Below, one piece after another: positions 5,545-5,828 of a DNA stretch of 5,828 nucleotides; positions within the stretch are counted from its first letter, which is position 1; each line of letters opens with the position of its first letter. The position numbers were made by a program, and so were the translations under genes. Location of the stretch: the NCBI GenBank assembly GCA_964398215.1, contig CAYNNP010000331.1, positions 1 through 5,828 on the forward strand. The letters are read 5' to 3'. The notes beneath the pieces were generated by a model. The model was not told where the DNA came from. It saw only the letters and a list, made by a program, of their open reading frames with translations, and ran no database searches. Source of the stretch: CAYNNP01 sp964398215. GTDB taxonomy: Bacteria > Planctomycetota > Planctomycetia > Pirellulales > Pirellulaceae.

Positions 5545-5828
5545 ATCGAATTGCCCTTTCGTGTGTGGGATGTTTCTTAAAACTAGCACACGGTTTTTTT
5601 TAGCTCTGGCCAAGGCGTGCGGTCGGCCAGGCGAATTGCAGCAGACAACATGTTCGCTTTTGGATATCCCAACTGTGCCGGTTATACGCCGCAGATCTAT
5701 CCTGCGATTGCTTGGTCGACTGTGAGAGAAATGACGGGCAGAGTGATGCGGCCGACAAAAGTCGCGAACGGCAAGATTCGTTTTTAGCGTTGCGATACAG
5801 CGTGTGAATAAATCACTCTCCCTTTGGG
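5545..5828. other. Intergenic region at the right edge
   Basis: No gene is supported in these 284 nt. They contain the leader hairpin, an isolated TATAAC without a matching -35 box, and near the edge an inverted pair: GGGCAGAGTGAT at 5736-5747 and the reverse complement of GGGAGAGTGAT at 5812-5822. The next gene to the right is outside the window, so I cannot tell whether this region is a divergent promoter. Confidence 0.45.
5554..5601. promoter_or_regulatory. Leader hairpin next to T8 run, upstream of TerB-like gene
   Basis: CGTGTG (5560-5565) pairs with CACACG (5587-5592) across a 21-nt loop; G-T wobbles extend the stem by one pair at each end. On the plus strand a run of eight T (5594-5601) follows almost directly, the form of an intrinsic terminator. 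On the minus strand the hairpin lies in the TerB-like leader and its last stem bases touch the GAAAGGG ribosome binding site (5560-5554), so it could affect translation. No plus-strand gene ends here, which makes a terminator role uncertain. Confidence 0.35.

Overview
The window reads as a bacterial chromosome segment, most likely from a planctomycete of the Rhodopirellula/Pirellulales type. That assignment is an inference. It rests on the style of the secreted hypothetical protein, the NtrC-type two-component pair, short intergenic repeats headed by GTAGGCCGG, and moderate GC. No rRNA, tRNA or other firm taxonomic marker is present.

All four genes I can support lie on the minus strand, so transcription runs from right to left. 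(1) 5544-5170 encodes a 124-residue helical protein with four DGxIxxxE-like motifs arranged as two tandem halves (TerB-like). (2) 4878-3235 encodes a membrane sensor histidine kinase with two transmembrane segments, HAMP, DHp and ATPase domains. (3) 3254-1878 encodes an NtrC-family response regulator with receiver, sigma-54 AAA+ and Fis-type HTH domains; its start overlaps the kinase end by 20 nt. (4) 1576-383 encodes a secreted protein of unknown function with a clear signal peptide.

The kinase and regulator almost certainly form one phosphorelay pair. A periplasmic helical sensor domain controls phosphorylation of Asp62 in the regulator, which would then activate sigma-54 promoters. I found no convincing -24/-12 promoter in the window, so the targets probably lie elsewhere. 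The secreted protein and the TerB-like protein flank the pair, each separated by about 300 nt of apparently non-coding DNA. Their functional link to the pair is unproven.

The non-coding DNA is not empty. Positions 1-292 hold three REP-like repeats and a long imperfect hairpin. Positions 4879-5169 hold a near-perfect 18-bp palindrome next to a plausible kinase promoter. Positions 5545-5828 hold a leader hairpin bordered by a run of eight T and a pair of inverted 11-12 bp motifs at the window edge.

I see no CRISPR array, transposase, phage gene or RNA gene. The most unusual items are the duplicated TerB-like protein, the hairpin in its leader, and the repeat cluster at the left edge. None of these amounts to a demonstrated new system.
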